A stretch of DNA of 64,000 bases from Maniola hyperantus. Its lineage: Eukaryota > Arthropoda > Insecta > Lepidoptera > Nymphalidae. Below are positions 1 through 10,620 of this stretch, piece by piece. Both the position numbers and the translations under genes were made by a program. Each line of letters opens with the position of its first letter. The first letter of the stretch is position 1. The DNA is taken from contig NC_048541.1 in NCBI RefSeq assembly GCF_902806685.2, positions 3,965,465 through 4,029,464 on the forward strand. The letters are read 5' to 3'. Below the pieces are notes generated by a model, which was not told where the DNA came from, did no database searches, and was given only the letters and a program-made list of their open reading frames with translations.

Positions 1-179
1 TTAGTAACAATAAAGTTGTTTTAAATTTAAATTAAATTAAATTATTGATTTGCTACTGTCCAATCGGTTTAAACCAATGTACCTACTTACTGACTGTACT
101 TAACTATCTACTTCGCTAAACTTTTGACCAGTGTAAATTGGGTCTAACCATTTTCGGTCATACATTCATATATTCTGTA

Positions 180-276
180 ATTTGTGGTCTATCTTCGCTC
201 ATCAATCATCATTCGGTCGGTGATTTTGGCTTCAGCCATTTTGTATTTGACCGTCTTGTTAAGCTCACGGTTCAAC
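180..276 (+). promoter_or_regulatory. RpS2: RpS2 non-coding leader exon and core promoter region (5' limit unknown)
   Basis: A consensus splice donor (CAAC then GTAAGT) lies at 276/277. It pairs with the acceptor TTTACAG ending at 616, one base before the RpS2 start codon. This implies a non-coding first exon ending at 276, as in many insect ribosomal protein genes. Several pyrimidine-rich stretches around 185-260 could hold the start of a 5'-TOP transcript, but I cannot choose one. I see no TATA box. Confidence 0.45.
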
Positions 277-457
277 GTAAGTCCTACTTTTCCTATTTAT
301 TTTCGTTATAGTTTTACTCAATTTATTTGGAAGTTTATCATTTAATTTAGGGAATAAGTATTATATATTCATTACACATATTATTTTAACATTAATATGT
401 ACCATGACAATTCTGTAGTCAGAATAACCTTATCAACACGTGGTCCATTTTATAAGC

Positions 458-543
458 ATTTTATGATGAGCATTTAAAACTAATTCATTCGTGGTATCTA
501 CCATAGTGTTTACACGGTGATGGCCCTAACGCGTCTGATTCAT
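458..543 (+). ncRNA. candidate box C/D snoRNA in RpS2 intron 1
   Basis: A C box (ATGATGA, 463-469) and a D box (CTGA, 535-538) lie 76 nt apart inclusive, with a C'-like GTGATGG at 517-523. The D box ends 78 nt before the 3' splice site, near the spacing preferred by intron-processed C/D snoRNAs. The block TTCATTCGTGGTATC (484-498) recurs at the same distance from the C box in the intron 2 candidate. The terminal stem is weak and D' is degenerate. The modified rRNA position was not identified. Confidence 0.55.
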
Positions 544-617
544 CATTATTTTCCGTGTACTAAATTGTATAATATTATGTTCAGTTTCTCATTTTTGAAT
601 ACTTATGCATTTACAGA

Positions 618-1597
618 ATGGCGGACGCAGCTCCTGCCGGTGGACGTGGCGGTTTTCGCGGTGGCTTTGGATCTCGTGGCGGTGACAGGGGCCGTGGGGG
701 TCCACGTGGACGCGGCCGTGGTCGCGGTCGAGGTCGTGGCCGCGGAAAGGAAGACCAAAAGGAATGGGTGCCTGTAACCAAGCTGGGTCGCCTCGTGCGC
801 GAAGGAAAGATAGACAAACTCGAGAGCATCTACCTATTCTCTCTGCCCATAAAAGAGTTCGAAATCATTGACTTCTTCCTTGGCGCATCTTTGAATGATG
901 AAGTACTAAAAATTATGCCAGTACAAAAGCAAACCAGGGCCGGTCAGCGTACCCGTTTCAAGGCCTTTGTGGCTATCGGAGACAACAATGGACACATTGG
1001 CCTTGGTGTTAAATGCAGCAAAGAAGTGGCGACTGCCATTAGAGGCGCTATTATCTTGGCCAAGCTATCAGTGCTTCCTGTCCGTAGGGGCTACTGGGGT
1101 AACAAGATTGGCAAACCGCACACTGTACCATGCAAGGTAACTTACAGCTAGAATTAATAAATTTTAAATTAGTTTTTACTTGATGATGAGAAATTAATAA
1201 TCATTTCATTCGTGGTATCCTCTTGAGGCAAGTCCTATGAAGCTCTGTTGTGTCTGATTTTAAATGTTGACAGCAATTGGTTGTATATGTTAAATTATCA
1301 TTGCTAATACTGTGTCTCACTTGTTCTCAGGTCACTGGCAAGTGTGGTTCTGTAACAGTGCGGTTGATCCCAGCTCCCCGTGGTACTGGTATTGTGTCTG
1401 CCCCAGTTCCTAAGAAGCTGCTACAGATGGCTGGAGTACAAGATTGTTATACATCGGCTCGTGGTTCCACTGGCACTCTTGGAAACTTTGCCAAGGCTAC
1501 ATATGCAGCCATAGCTAAGACATACGCCTACCTTACTCCTGACCTGTGGAGGGATATCCCACTGACAAAGTCACCATACTCTGAATTCAAAGTTTAA
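618..1597 (+). CDS. RpS2: 40S ribosomal protein S2 (uS5); exons 618-1136 and 1331-1597
   Basis: This is a structural protein of the small ribosomal subunit, at the mRNA entry and decoding-fidelity region. The exons splice in phase 0 with GT-AG introns (277-616 in the leader, 1137-1330) to give 261 aa, close to other insect S2 proteins. Residues 8-43 form an Arg/Gly-rich tail typical of eukaryotic S2, a usual arginine-methylation target. The S5 N-terminal RNA-binding domain follows at about residues 88-153 (contains KAFVAIGDNNGHIGLG), then the C-terminal S5 domain at about 170-242 (contains RGTGIVSAPVPKK). The start at 618 is the first ATG after the leader intron and gives the family N-terminus MADAAPAGGRGG. 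Both introns carry snoRNA-like sequences. The gene faces Polr1D tail to tail, about 0.7 kb apart. A long CG-rich run at 700-750 encodes the RG repeats. Confidence 0.97.
1178..1262 (+). ncRNA. candidate box C/D snoRNA in RpS2 intron 2 (sister of the intron 1 copy)
   Basis: The C box is ATGATGA (1183-1189) and the D box CTGA (1254-1257), 75 nt apart inclusive, with a C'-like CTATGAAG at 1235-1242 and a possible D' TTGA at 1223-1226. The D box ends 73 nt before the acceptor at 1330. The 15-nt block TTCATTCGTGGTATC (1205-1219) matches the intron 1 candidate, while the guide just upstream of the D box differs. This suggests an intragenic duplicate pair sharing one guide and differing in the other. 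Confidence 0.55.
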
Positions 1598-1603
1598 ATA
1601 TTG

Positions 1604-1609
1604 ATTAAA
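1604..1609 (+). terminator. RpS2 polyadenylation signal (ATTAAA)
   Basis: The common variant hexamer ATTAAA sits 7 bases after the RpS2 stop codon. A T-rich element follows at 1627-1636. A very short 3' UTR is usual for ribosomal protein genes. Confidence 0.5.
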
Positions 1610-1689
1610 TGTCTTGAACAAAATAATTTTTTTTTGCTACTATCTCTTAAGGCTTCCTTACCTTTCTTTAACCTAACTAAAGACTAAGC

Positions 1690-2100
1690 CTTGAGTGCTT
1701 GACTGCCTGTCTGTCAATCACCGGGCTGTATCTGGTGAACTGTAATGGTAGTTTGTCATTGTGAGTATTTCTATCGATGTTAATTTTAAACTACCTATTA
1801 TGGTTCATGACAGCCCACTGCAACTGATAAGATGGACGGACGGACATCGGCGAATGTTTTTCTTTCAGTCAGTTCTTGCTTTACACAAAGGCTACTGAAC
1901 TTGTGGTAACGTCGTTTACATTGGTCATTGCGTAGGTAAGTGTGCATGTGTGTCTGACCAATCAGTCCTGAGCATTGATGTTGGAATTATTCTAGGGTCG
2001 TCCTGAGCAAGCGCTGTCAAACGCACACAGTGTACCTTACATATACCAATATGACTTAAACACAATCATGAGTCAGTGGCCTTCGTGAAATGCATTTTCA
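1690..2100. mobile_element. repeat fragments between RpS2 and Polr1D
   Basis: The stretch 1690-1860 (with ACCGGGCTGTATC and GGACGGACGGACA) resembles dispersed lepidopteran repeats. The stretch 1936-2100 is a diverged relative of the foldback MITE at 10976-11162: it shares GAGCAAGCGCT.., GACTTAAACACAA and CCTTCGTGAAATGCA near its right end. Its left terminus is not clear. Confidence 0.5.
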
Positions 2101-2270
2101 CAATATTTTGACAGATTCCTAATACAAAAACTCAATCTCAATGTGAAAGTTGAAATTAGTTTTTCTGGCAGTCTTAACTAATATTTTGTTTTACGGGATG
2201 TTGATTTAAATTAGAGTAAAAACATTGCTATAAACCTGCTATTCAGGTAAGTAGGTAGGTAGATATTTCA

Positions 2271-2276
2271 TTTATT
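2271..2276 (-). terminator. Polr1D polyadenylation signal (AATAAA on the minus strand)
   Basis: TTTATT on the + strand reads AATAAA in the direction of Polr1D, 45 bases beyond its stop codon. Confidence 0.5.
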
Positions 2277-2320
2277 TGGAATAGCTTCTTTCAAATAAAA
2301 ATCACTGCAAAAAATTGGTT

Positions 2321-3057
2321 TCATGTTTTATTAAAATCTTTAACTTCTTTTTCAAATAAGTCTATGGTGTGATCGCATACTTTCTGTAAATCTTTGAGCC
2401 CTCTTTTCAAAACTTCTAAAGCTGGAATTTCATTAGTTTGTATCCTAAAATGCATTTTAGCCTCAGCGGGGTGAGGCACTGTGTATCCACAAAACTGGAC
2501 ATCTTCACTGGAACAAAAATGAAAAAGTTAATCAAGGAAGAAGCAGTTTATCTATTGAGTTAGAACTGAATCTAATTTGATTGTATATTCGTTTCTATTT
2601 ACAACTTCATTTACATGGCATTTGATGGCACAGGGTAAATCTTATCAAATACATACTGGCACATACATTGAGTATCATATTAAACAAGACACATTGTTGG
2701 TACTGCAAAAACATACACTGTTTTAACATGTGAATGGTTTTAATAACTTTGTGTATGCCATTTGGTAGGATTCCTACTCCTAAAGTGCTCAATTTTTCAT
2801 GCATGCAAATTAAGCATGAATAGACCTATATTCTAATTCGAATATTGGTTAAATACTTACTATCTATCTATTATACATTTTAACGCATTTCCCAATGTGT
2901 GGCTTTCATCTTGGAAGACGTATGTCCGACAGGTCGCTCTCGAATCCTCGTCCCCTGGTAGCTGTTATGTATGAATTTATGATTAATAAACTAATAATAA
3001 TTTATGATCTTATATTATTTCTCAGAAATGTTTCATGTTTACCTCGGAAATCTTCAT
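2321..3057 (-). CDS. Polr1D: DNA-directed RNA polymerases I and III subunit RPAC2 (AC19); exons 3043-3057, 2861-2961, 2321-2507
   Basis: This is the small subunit that pairs with RPAC1 (AC40) to form the alpha-like assembly platform of RNA polymerases I and III, in nucleolus and nucleoplasm. The three coding exons (15, 101 and 187 nt) join with GT-AG introns and consistent phase into 100 aa, the usual size. Exon 1 gives MKISE. Exon 2 carries the family signature DESHTLGNALK (residues 23-33) of the RPB11-like dimerisation fold. A split Tyr codon joins exon 2 to exon 3, which has DVQFCGYTVPHPAEAK, HFRIQT and an acidic/lysine C-terminus. Exon 1 was placed because GAG before GTAAAC keeps the frame into CTACCAG after TAACAG. 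The region is easily missed because no exon has a long ORF. Convergent with RpS2. Confidence 0.92.
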
Positions 3058-4674
3058 ATTTTATGCAATATTTGAAATCATAAATTGTCTCAACACAGTA
3101 CGGTTTTGAATCTTGAACACTATTTTACTTAAAAAAATAATAGTTTCAACTTCTATTCACTTAGGTTCTGTTGTGATTTTATATCTGTTTTCATATTTTT
3201 TCTTTAATATTTAAAAAATTGAGCAAAATTTTTGAAATCAGCGATGGTTTTGACATTTATTTAATTTATTTGACGCATCAGCATCACTGACGCATTTGAC
3301 ATCGTAGATAGAGTAGTAAAGCTAGATAAAGGAACGTTTGCCTTCTCATTCACACTAAAAAGATAGCACAGATAAAGTTACTAATGTGATAAACAGAGAC
3401 GCAGCTAACCTATTTTTCTGTTTTTGCAAAACAAACCATGAGAATTCGTGGTGTGATTGTATTTTGTTATTCATCGTTACGTCGTGCTATCGCTATCTCA
3501 TACGCGGTTACAGAGTACTTCAATCTAGCTTTTTTACTAAATCTACGTATCACATTCACGTGTTCACAACACGATCACGATCAAGGTTTCCACCATAGAG
3601 ACAGGAATAATCTCTATGGTAACCACTTACGCACGTTTACAATGTTACCCGTAATAAAGAAGAATAATTCTTCTTTGATTATCAAAGAAGAATTATGTGA
3701 ACTTATGTTAAAAATCCTGACGCCCATTAAAAGTCAAATAATTTCGTTTCTTTATAGTATTTACCTAGTTATCTAATTTTAGTATTTATTGTTCAAGTAC
3801 AGGATAAAGCTGAAATTATACACAAGTTTCAGTTTCTATTATGTAGCGTCGAATTCAAACTCCACTTTAAAGCCCCCCATATTGTATGGGAGCCCCCCTG
3901 AAATAAAGCTTTTTATATTTTTTTATGCATTATTCGGCTGAAGGCCATCCGTTTACATTAAATTTGTGTTTAAACTTGAGTAATGTTCAGTACCTAATTC
4001 AGAGGTTATACTTGTAAGGCTTTGACAGACGGGCGGACGGACGGACAAGTGGAATTTCACTCAAGTAGAACCTCGCTTCGCTGGGTCTGATGAGATTTTT
4101 AAAATAATTTTAAATAGACAGAGGAACAGGCATACATACATACAGGTCAAACACATAGCCCTCCTTTGGATTTCGCCGCAGTCGGGGAACGAGGCGTGGT
4201 TTCATCATTTTAACGATGAAGTGTTTTGACGTTCGAATTTTAATAACGTTGTTACTTGTTGGTGAGTTTTAAGTCTCTAAGTACACGGTTCAGTGTGCTC
4301 AGTTCCGTTAGTAGGATTGAACACTGCATTTATCGTTAATCGTTTCGTTTGCTTCTCACGATCAACGTTTACGTATTGTTCCAGAACGAGATTTTGAATC
4401 TCACCAACATTGATAGAAATCGAGCCTCGTAATAGCTCGTAATACTTCAGCAGTAAAGCTAGTTTATCCATATATCTACAGACAGCGCTCCAAGCGGAAA
4501 CCTTTTGAAATTAAAATCGATGGTACTGAATTTTTTACTTTAAGTCAATGATATTTAGATCCATTTTACTCTGGCGTTATTGTGTTCTAACGCTCGAATA
4601 AATTCTATCATCGTTTGGTGAGATGCAAAATCTCATTATCACAGAGGAGAACGCCTGTGCTGCTCATTTATTTA
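3058..4674. other. intergenic, no gene seen
   Basis: This stretch holds the presumed Polr1D promoter (3058-3330), two small hairpins (3592-3619 and 3656-3694) and a dispersed-repeat fragment at about 3840-4090 with GACGGGCGGACGGACGGACAA. The short ORFs here have no recognisable domain. Confidence 0.5.
3592..3694. repeat. clustered short inverted repeats
   Basis: CCATAGAGA (3592-3600) pairs with TCTCTATGG (3611-3619). AAAGAAGAAT (3656-3665), its complement ATTCTTCTTT (3667-3676) and a third arm AAAGAAGAAT (3684-3693) can form alternative hairpins. Function unknown. Confidence 0.6.
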
Positions 4675-5040
4675 TGGACTAAGAGACAGCGTGTGCCAAA
4701 CCTTCGTTATTTTTTAAAATCTGAAAGTTTCTCTGTGTATTGCTCCATTACTGGCAGGAGCGTTTGCTTGAATGTTTGTTCGCATCATGGTGGCTTTGGC
4801 TTTAACACCTAATAAAGGTATAAAAGTCTTACGTTATTGTATAAAGTCCATTTTTTTTTAATTTTCTTCAGAATAATCTTTTAAACTTTAAAGGTGTGTG
4901 GCAGAGGGTTAAGCTGAGTGTTGTACTAAGTGTCTGGCAATGCAAACAAACGCTTCTCCCAGTGTTGGAGACAATGTGCAGATAAACTTTCAGCTTTTAT
5001 AAAATAACGAAGGTCTGGCACGCACTGGCTCTCTCTCTCT
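4675..5040. mobile_element. foldback MITE, family of 20332-20820
   Basis: Both ends match the long arms of the element at 20.3 kb. The left end has AGCGTGTGCCAAACCTTCGTTATT, split over two motifs (AGCGTGTGCC and CCTTCGTTATT). The right end is its inverse (AATAACGAAGG, GGCACGC). The interior contains a TAATAAAGGT motif and a GTGTCTGGCA motif also found in the copies at 15.6 and 20.3 kb. Confidence 0.65.
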
Positions 5041-5271
5041 CTATCATGTTATTATGTAGGTAGTAGGTACATACCTATAAATTACATGGTGGTTTGTGTT
5101 ACTGGAAAGTAAATTTTCAGGGCTTTAAAGAAAATTTATGTAGAGCTTCCCTTGCTTAATTTATGTTACGAGATCCTTAGTTCTATTTTCTTACGACAAG
5201 TTCAACGAAACTTTTGAAGAACTTAACAAAACATTTATCGTAGGTACCTAGGTAACCTATCCTCATGAGTC

Positions 5272-5458
5272 GTGTTCGTTTGCTTCTCTTTATGCGCATG
5301 TGCGCGATTCGTGCATGTCTGTGGTACATGTGCAGTTGCTTAAACTTGAAGCAAATGTCACGAGTCGGAGTCTCTGAGAAGCAGCTGAGAAGTAATTAAC
5401 ATAACAATACACATGCATGAATCGCGCACATGCACACAAAGAGTAGCAAACGAACACA
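5272..5458. mobile_element. foldback MITE with ~47-bp arms
   Basis: The arm at 5272-5318 (GTGTTCGTTTGCTTCTC, CATGTGCGCGATTCGTGCATG) is repeated inverted at about 5410-5458 (CATGCATGAATCGCGCACATG, GTAGCAAACGAACAC). No coding capacity. Target duplication not resolved. Confidence 0.65.
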
Positions 5459-5565
5459 GCTATTGTGTGCCTCGTGTTACAGAATATTATGTACGTAGGT
5501 CCTAGTAGGTACTACATATTAAAATAATATTATATTCTCTGCTAATAGTAGGTAGTTATGTACCT

Positions 5566-6134
5566 GGGGTGCCAGCCAGGTAATCTCCCAGTGTGCCTGA
5601 GTGCTGCTGGTCCCTTTTGGATGCATTGGGCATCTGAGGGGAAGAGTAGTATTCGGGCCGGTGCACCCCGGTAACATGGCTAATAATCTCTCTTCGGGGA
5701 TATTGTTAGCCATGGCTAATGACCTGGCAGGGGGAAGTTTCTCCGCGTGTCCCTCTGACTATATAGCAGAGGGCACAGCGGGCGAGGCGGAGGATGGGAC
5801 GGGGGCGACGTGCGCGGAGTGTGCAGTTGTCGCCCCGTTCCCGGCCGGACGTGCGGCGCGGCGTGGGGACCTCGTGAGCGGGGTCCCCGGTGGAGGGTCC
5901 GCCTCGGCGGATGTCGCTGACTGGGTCGCGGTGGTTTGCTTCGGCGTTCCCGTGACCCAGTCACCAGGCGACGTGCAGGAATGCCGCTGGGTTTTAGTGG
6001 GTATTCCGGTCGCCTCTCGGCCGGCGAGTCCCACATACCTTCCCTCCAGTTGGTTGGCTGACTGGTTAGCTGGCTGGCTTCCAGGAGGGGGGATGCGTAA
6101 ACGCATTTCCCAGCGTTAAAAAAAAGAAAAGGTT
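5566..6134 (+). mobile_element. GC-rich 5'-truncated retroposon (LINE 3' end) with 11-bp target duplication
   Basis: The 569-bp block is far richer in G+C than its surroundings, ends in an A-rich tail (from 6118) and is flanked by GTTATGTACCT on both sides (5555-5565 and 6135-6145). That is the signature of target-primed reverse transcription. A 172-codon open frame runs through it, but its translation is low-complexity and unlike any domain I recognise, so I treat it as 3' UTR of a non-LTR element. The left part matches the copy at 10.87 kb (GCCAGCCAGG, CTCCCAGTGTG, GGGCCGGTG). Confidence 0.75.
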
Positions 6135-6420
6135 GTTATGTACCTACTCGTGTGAGGTTGTTTATAGGTACGTACGCTGCGACTTATTTCACTGCATTTT
6201 CTGGTAAAATTGTATAGGTATAGTGACTGATCACTGACTGCAGGTACGATGCGACATATCCTAACTAGCTGTGTTATTCAATATGAAAATGACAACGGAA
6301 TAGTTACATAATATGCTGTTTATGATGAGCTATAGTCTATCCTTTAGTCTATCTATACTTCTAATATAAAAGGAAAAGTTCTACATGTTTTTCCATAAAA
6401 ACTTTGGTCAAAAAAAAAAA

Positions 6421-6726
6421 AAAAACCGACTTCGTTACATAAACACTAAAAATTGAAAAATAATTTAATTTATTACCGAATATATTATGTATACAAGAGT
6501 AAATATAGTTCCATAATAATACTTTTTGGTGCCGGTGCCAATTAGCTTTAGCTGCGCGAATCGTCTAGACTTCATATTTTTATGGGACTCCACAATGGCA
6601 CCTCATTGGCACCGACCCCAAAAAATATTATTATGGAACTATATTTACTCTTGTATACATAATATATTCGGTAATAAATTAAATTATTTTTCAATTTTTA
6701 GTGTTTATGTAACGAAGTCGGTTTTT
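6421..6726. mobile_element. near-perfect foldback element, arms ~120 bp
   Basis: Left arm 6421-6540 and right arm 6605-6726 are inverse copies, with outer ends AAAAACCGACTTCG and CGAAGTCGGTTTTT. The loop is about 64 bp. The transcript or single strand would form a very long hairpin. Similar ACCGACTT / AAGTCGGTT ends occur at 7040 and 47785, so this may be part of a larger dispersed family. Confidence 0.75.
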
Positions 6727-9330
6727 ATTTTTTTTGTAAAAATTTTTTATTTCACAATTTTTAGTGGCCCCATTGAATTATGCTATGACTGGTTAAAAAT
6801 CTACTGTTTACTAAGCTATTACACTGATCGCGAGCAATTTACTCTTATCCGTTGAGGAGTTCCAGTATCTATCTTCGAAGATGTTCATCAGATCTTCACC
6901 AAATTGAAATGGGACCAACTTTGAAGTATACCCTTTCAAACAAAAAAAGAATTTTCAAAATCGGTCCAGGCGTTTTTGAGTAATCGGGGAACATAAAAAA
7001 GATTCCGACGAATTGAGAACCTCCTCCTTTTTTTGAAGTCGGTTAAAAATACTCATTTACTTTTGTTCCTGAAAGATAATTTTCTGAATTTCCCAGATTT
7101 GCACATCTCTACTATTTCCGAAAAACTAACTAAAATTTGAATTTTCGCGGCTGGATCTACCAAACCACCTTAAAATACTTCAGCTATCCTGAGTTCGGTA
7201 AAATGGTTAGGATTTTTAGTATATAAGATTCTGTCTGTTTATTTTTAGGCATTGTAGGTCAGTAATGTAAAAGTTAATGACATTTTGTTTAGTATAGTAG
7301 TAATACAATAAATAGGAATAGGTTTAAAAGTAGGCAAAGAACTTTATGTTCAGAATTCGGTCCTTATACGTAGCACAGAGTTTGTTCTGTGCTATATTAC
7401 TACCGAAGTGTTTTAGGTCCATCGATGTTTAGGTCTCTATAGCTGAATTAAATAGATCATGTATTTTCGGCGTACAGCGTACGTGGTTTTATATTACTCG
7501 TGTAATGGTGCAATAAAAGAGTGTTCTTCAGAAAATAGAGCTGAAATAAAGTTTACGGGATAAGTATACCTACCTAAGCGTTTCATAGCAGATTTTATGT
7601 TGCTATTATTCGAGATGGCCCATCTTTGAACTCTTTCATAAAAGCTGATGCTCGCAGCCATTTGAGTTGGCTTGAAGATGTCGTTTTACAGTGGCAAATA
7701 CCTACTAGAGTGTCTTCGTCGCGAAATTACCTACGGTAGGTATTTCTATCCAATATAGTTAACTCTTTGTGATCCTGCCAACCTTATATTGAGTTATAGG
7801 TAGGTATAGCTCCACTCGTAAAATTCCAAGCCAGAATGATTTGAACAAGAGCAACTGCTGAGTTTGTTGCCGGCTATTCTCAGTAGAATCTTCATTCCGA
7901 ACTGGTGGTAGTCACAGAATGGTCACAGACGTCGCATAAGAGACGTCGCAAAAATTTATTTATATTAGGATAGGATCATGATTATAATAAATAAATTTTT
8001 AATTTGATTGGATGTAGGTAAAAACACCTAAAAATGATTACACAGTTGTTTTATGTCTATAATAATGTCATATCCACCATAATAATATAGGAATAAAATG
8101 AACCCTTAAACGTTGCTGATAATATTTCCTTTCAACCCCAAATCATTTTTAAAAGCAATATGGAGACTGATCCGACTGTCACCCTGACGAGGGTTAATGT
8201 AACGTAATGCTCAACTGGTGAGTCGCCACGAAAATACTAAATGATTTTAAAAATAGATTGGTGCAGATACGAAAATTTTCGGTGTAAACCTACCTACGCC
8301 CTTATGAGGTTGAATTCTCTGTGGGTACAGTGTACACACTGCTTTTATTTCTTATACGGCCTACGAGTAATACTTATAAGCACAGCCATACCTGTGCGTC
8401 ATGAACGCGGGATACGGGAACGTCCACGACACGATTCTATACGTGCACACTCAACACCTACGGGACTATAAATGCGAATCGCGAACCTCATTTGTTAGTG
8501 CAATGTTGCTAATCACTGTACGTCCTCTGCAGCCAAGGTTTATTCCCGTTGAAGTCGCGTAGATGTGCATGACGCCATTATTTAATTATTATTCTATGGT
8601 CATAGTTCGGCCCCAATTTACAGTTTATTATTACTTAGTGAAAATTCTTACATAGCGAGATATCCGCGTACCGCCACACTGACGAAATTTGACATAGGTA
8701 GAGGTAGAGATTTGCATCCGGAGACGGATATAGTCTTACTTTACTTACTTTTTATCGCGGAAAAACAAAAAGTTCTCGCGGGATTTTTAAAAAACCCATC
8801 TGTTTAACTGATTTTGGTAAAATTTGCTAGAAGGTAGAGATAGAGTAGGTACATCCCGGAGACAGACATAGACTAAGTAAGTACTTTAGGTACCTATATC
8901 GCAGAAACCCAAAGAGTTCCCAAAACCACGCGGATGATGTTGTGGGCATCGTCTAGTTCAGAAATAAACATTATCTAAGATGGTAGAGCATGCAACATAA
9001 AAAGTTACGATAAGTATGTAATTAAGTATAGGTACATATAACTACTAACTACACCATCTTGTTGTTGGTTACCAACTACACCATCTTGTGGGCAGCTAAA
9101 AATTCAGCCGGCTGCTTCCATGCAGCTTTGACACTAAGAAATTAATTCATCAATTTAATATTGTGTTTTTCCTTTTTACACAATGTTTTGTTAATGGCAA
9201 ATCTAAAAAATCTTGTGGAACCATACATACATAGGTACATGCCTACATACCATACAACGTTAGTTTCAGTTAACGTAATAACCGAAACACGTGTCGAATA
9301 TTTTTACATAAAGATACAAACTTTCAAATT
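6727..9330. other. intergenic repeat debris
   Basis: No gene seen. Recognisable pieces are a 9-bp-stem hairpin at 7373-7396 (TAGCACAGA / TCTGTGCTA), a LINE 3'-UTR-like stretch at 7840-7970 (GCCGGCTATTCTCAG, CATTCCGAACTGGTGG), a Helitron-like 3' end finishing CTAG|T at 8953-8956, and a duplicated AACTACACCATCTTGT at about 9045-9090. Confidence 0.5.
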
Positions 9331-9363
9331 TTTAGGGTTCTTAGGATTTTTAGGATCACTTTG

Positions 9364-9404
<41 letters not shown>

Positions 9405-9750
9405 AAGAAACCTACAGGGTACTTCCCGTTGACCTAGAATCATGAAATTTGGCAGGTAGGTAGATCTTATAGCTTACATTTGGGGAAAAATCTGAAAACC
9501 GTGAATTTAGGGCTAGATCACACAAAAAAAATCAAATTGTGGTCATGAACTAATAATTAGTATTTTCAACTTTCGAAGTGAGTGACTATATCAAATAGGG
9601 TATCATATGAAAGGTATTCACCTGTACATTCTAAAACAGATTTTTATTTATTTTTATGCATCATAGTTTTTGAATTATCGTGTAAAATGTCGAAGAAATA
9701 CGACTGTAGTACGGAACCATCATTGCGCGAGCCTGACTCGCACTTGTTTT
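9331..9750 (+). mobile_element. GGTTCCGTAC-family element with (CTGT)n tract
   Basis: This is one of about ten copies of a ~420-450-bp family. Its order is: a TAGGATCACTTTGTTGT start, a (CTGT)n tract (here about ten units), AAGAAACCTACAGGGTACTT, GACCTAGAATCATGAAATTT, a TTTTTATTTATTTTTATGCAT block, then GCGAGCCTGACTCGCACTTG. No ORF. The family is non-autonomous; its superfamily was not determined. Confidence 0.75.
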
Positions 9751-10455
9751 AATGAAAATTGACGAAGTTTTATAACCTTGTTGTGTTGACTCGTTGTCCT
9801 CGAGAAACATGGTCACCCCAAGCGAGCGACTATGAGCGAAAGAGACAGCTCGATTCAGCTGGTGCATGCGGTCATTCAACTACGTGTCCAAACTTCTTTT
9901 AAAGTATTTTTTGGCTAAAATATAACCCGTTCTAAAAAGGATTGCAATCGATTCTGTTACTGATTCTGAACAAACTACTTTCAGGTTTTGCATACACTAA
10001 AACTACTGTTGTATAGCAAACCGAAATTCTTTACAGAAAATATAATAGATTTATAGATAGAGTCAAAAAGTAAAAATACGTATATAACGGGAAGCTTTTA
10101 TCTAGTTATACCTAAATCATATTATCTATTAACAACTCCCAAAAGTTCAAATGCTGAGGTAACTCCGTATAAGAAAGTTTTATTTAAGTAACTCGAGAAA
10201 TGCCAGTTGCCAGTGGCAATTAAACTTGACAAAACTCTTCTATCTCGCGGCTTAATTTAAAAGCCTCTTGTCTTGATGTTTAACTTAGGTCGGTAGTAGG
10301 TAGGATTTGATTTAAATAATTCAAAACGGTAAAATGTGGAGTGATTTCGGATGTGTTTTCGCAGTTGATAAGGTAAGTTGGAGTTTGGGAAAATCTTGGA
10401 GTAGGTATTTTAATTTCCATAACGGATAAGAATAATAATTATTCTACATTATAGG
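9751..10455. other. intergenic, nothing recognised
   Basis: AT-rich sequence without a supported gene, RNA or repeat boundary. Confidence 0.4.
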
Positions 10456-10590
10456 TATAGTAGGCGACGTGTCGAGATGTCAATCGGTGTACGACGCGGG
10501 GGGACGCCCCGCACACCCGCACGTCACCTGCGCTCGCCCGCACCGAGTTAGAGCTCTAACCAGGCGAGCCTGGACTTGTCGCGTACTATA
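10456..10590. mobile_element. GC-rich palindromic MITE, copy 1
   Basis: Ends TATAGTA.GCGACA and its inverse CGCGTACTATA; the inverted repeat even extends to TAGGTATAGTA / TACTATACCTA. The interior is strongly G+C-rich (GGGGGGACGCCCCGCACACC). Further copies lie at 14330, 17330 and 34610. Confidence 0.75.
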
Positions 10591-10620
10591 CCTACTTATT
10601 AAGCACATTTTATAAAAGAT

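Noticed and set aside
2895..3083. 62-codon plus-strand ORF
   Set aside because: It is the antisense shadow of Polr1D exons 1 and 2.
5601..6119. 172-codon ORF in GC-rich sequence
   Set aside because: It lies within a retroposon defined by an 11-bp target duplication and A-rich tail, and the translation shows no domain; overlapping frames on the minus strand are equally open because stop codons are rare in GC-rich DNA.
7373..7396. Perfect 9-bp hairpin as a possible microRNA
   Set aside because: The stem is far too short for a pre-miRNA and there is no extended pairing.
9361..9445. Cys/Leu/Ser/Val repeat peptides from several ORFs (also 26901-27095, 30854-31042, 53641-53912)
   Set aside because: They are (CTGT)n or (GACA)n tracts of the GGTTCCGTAC family read as protein.
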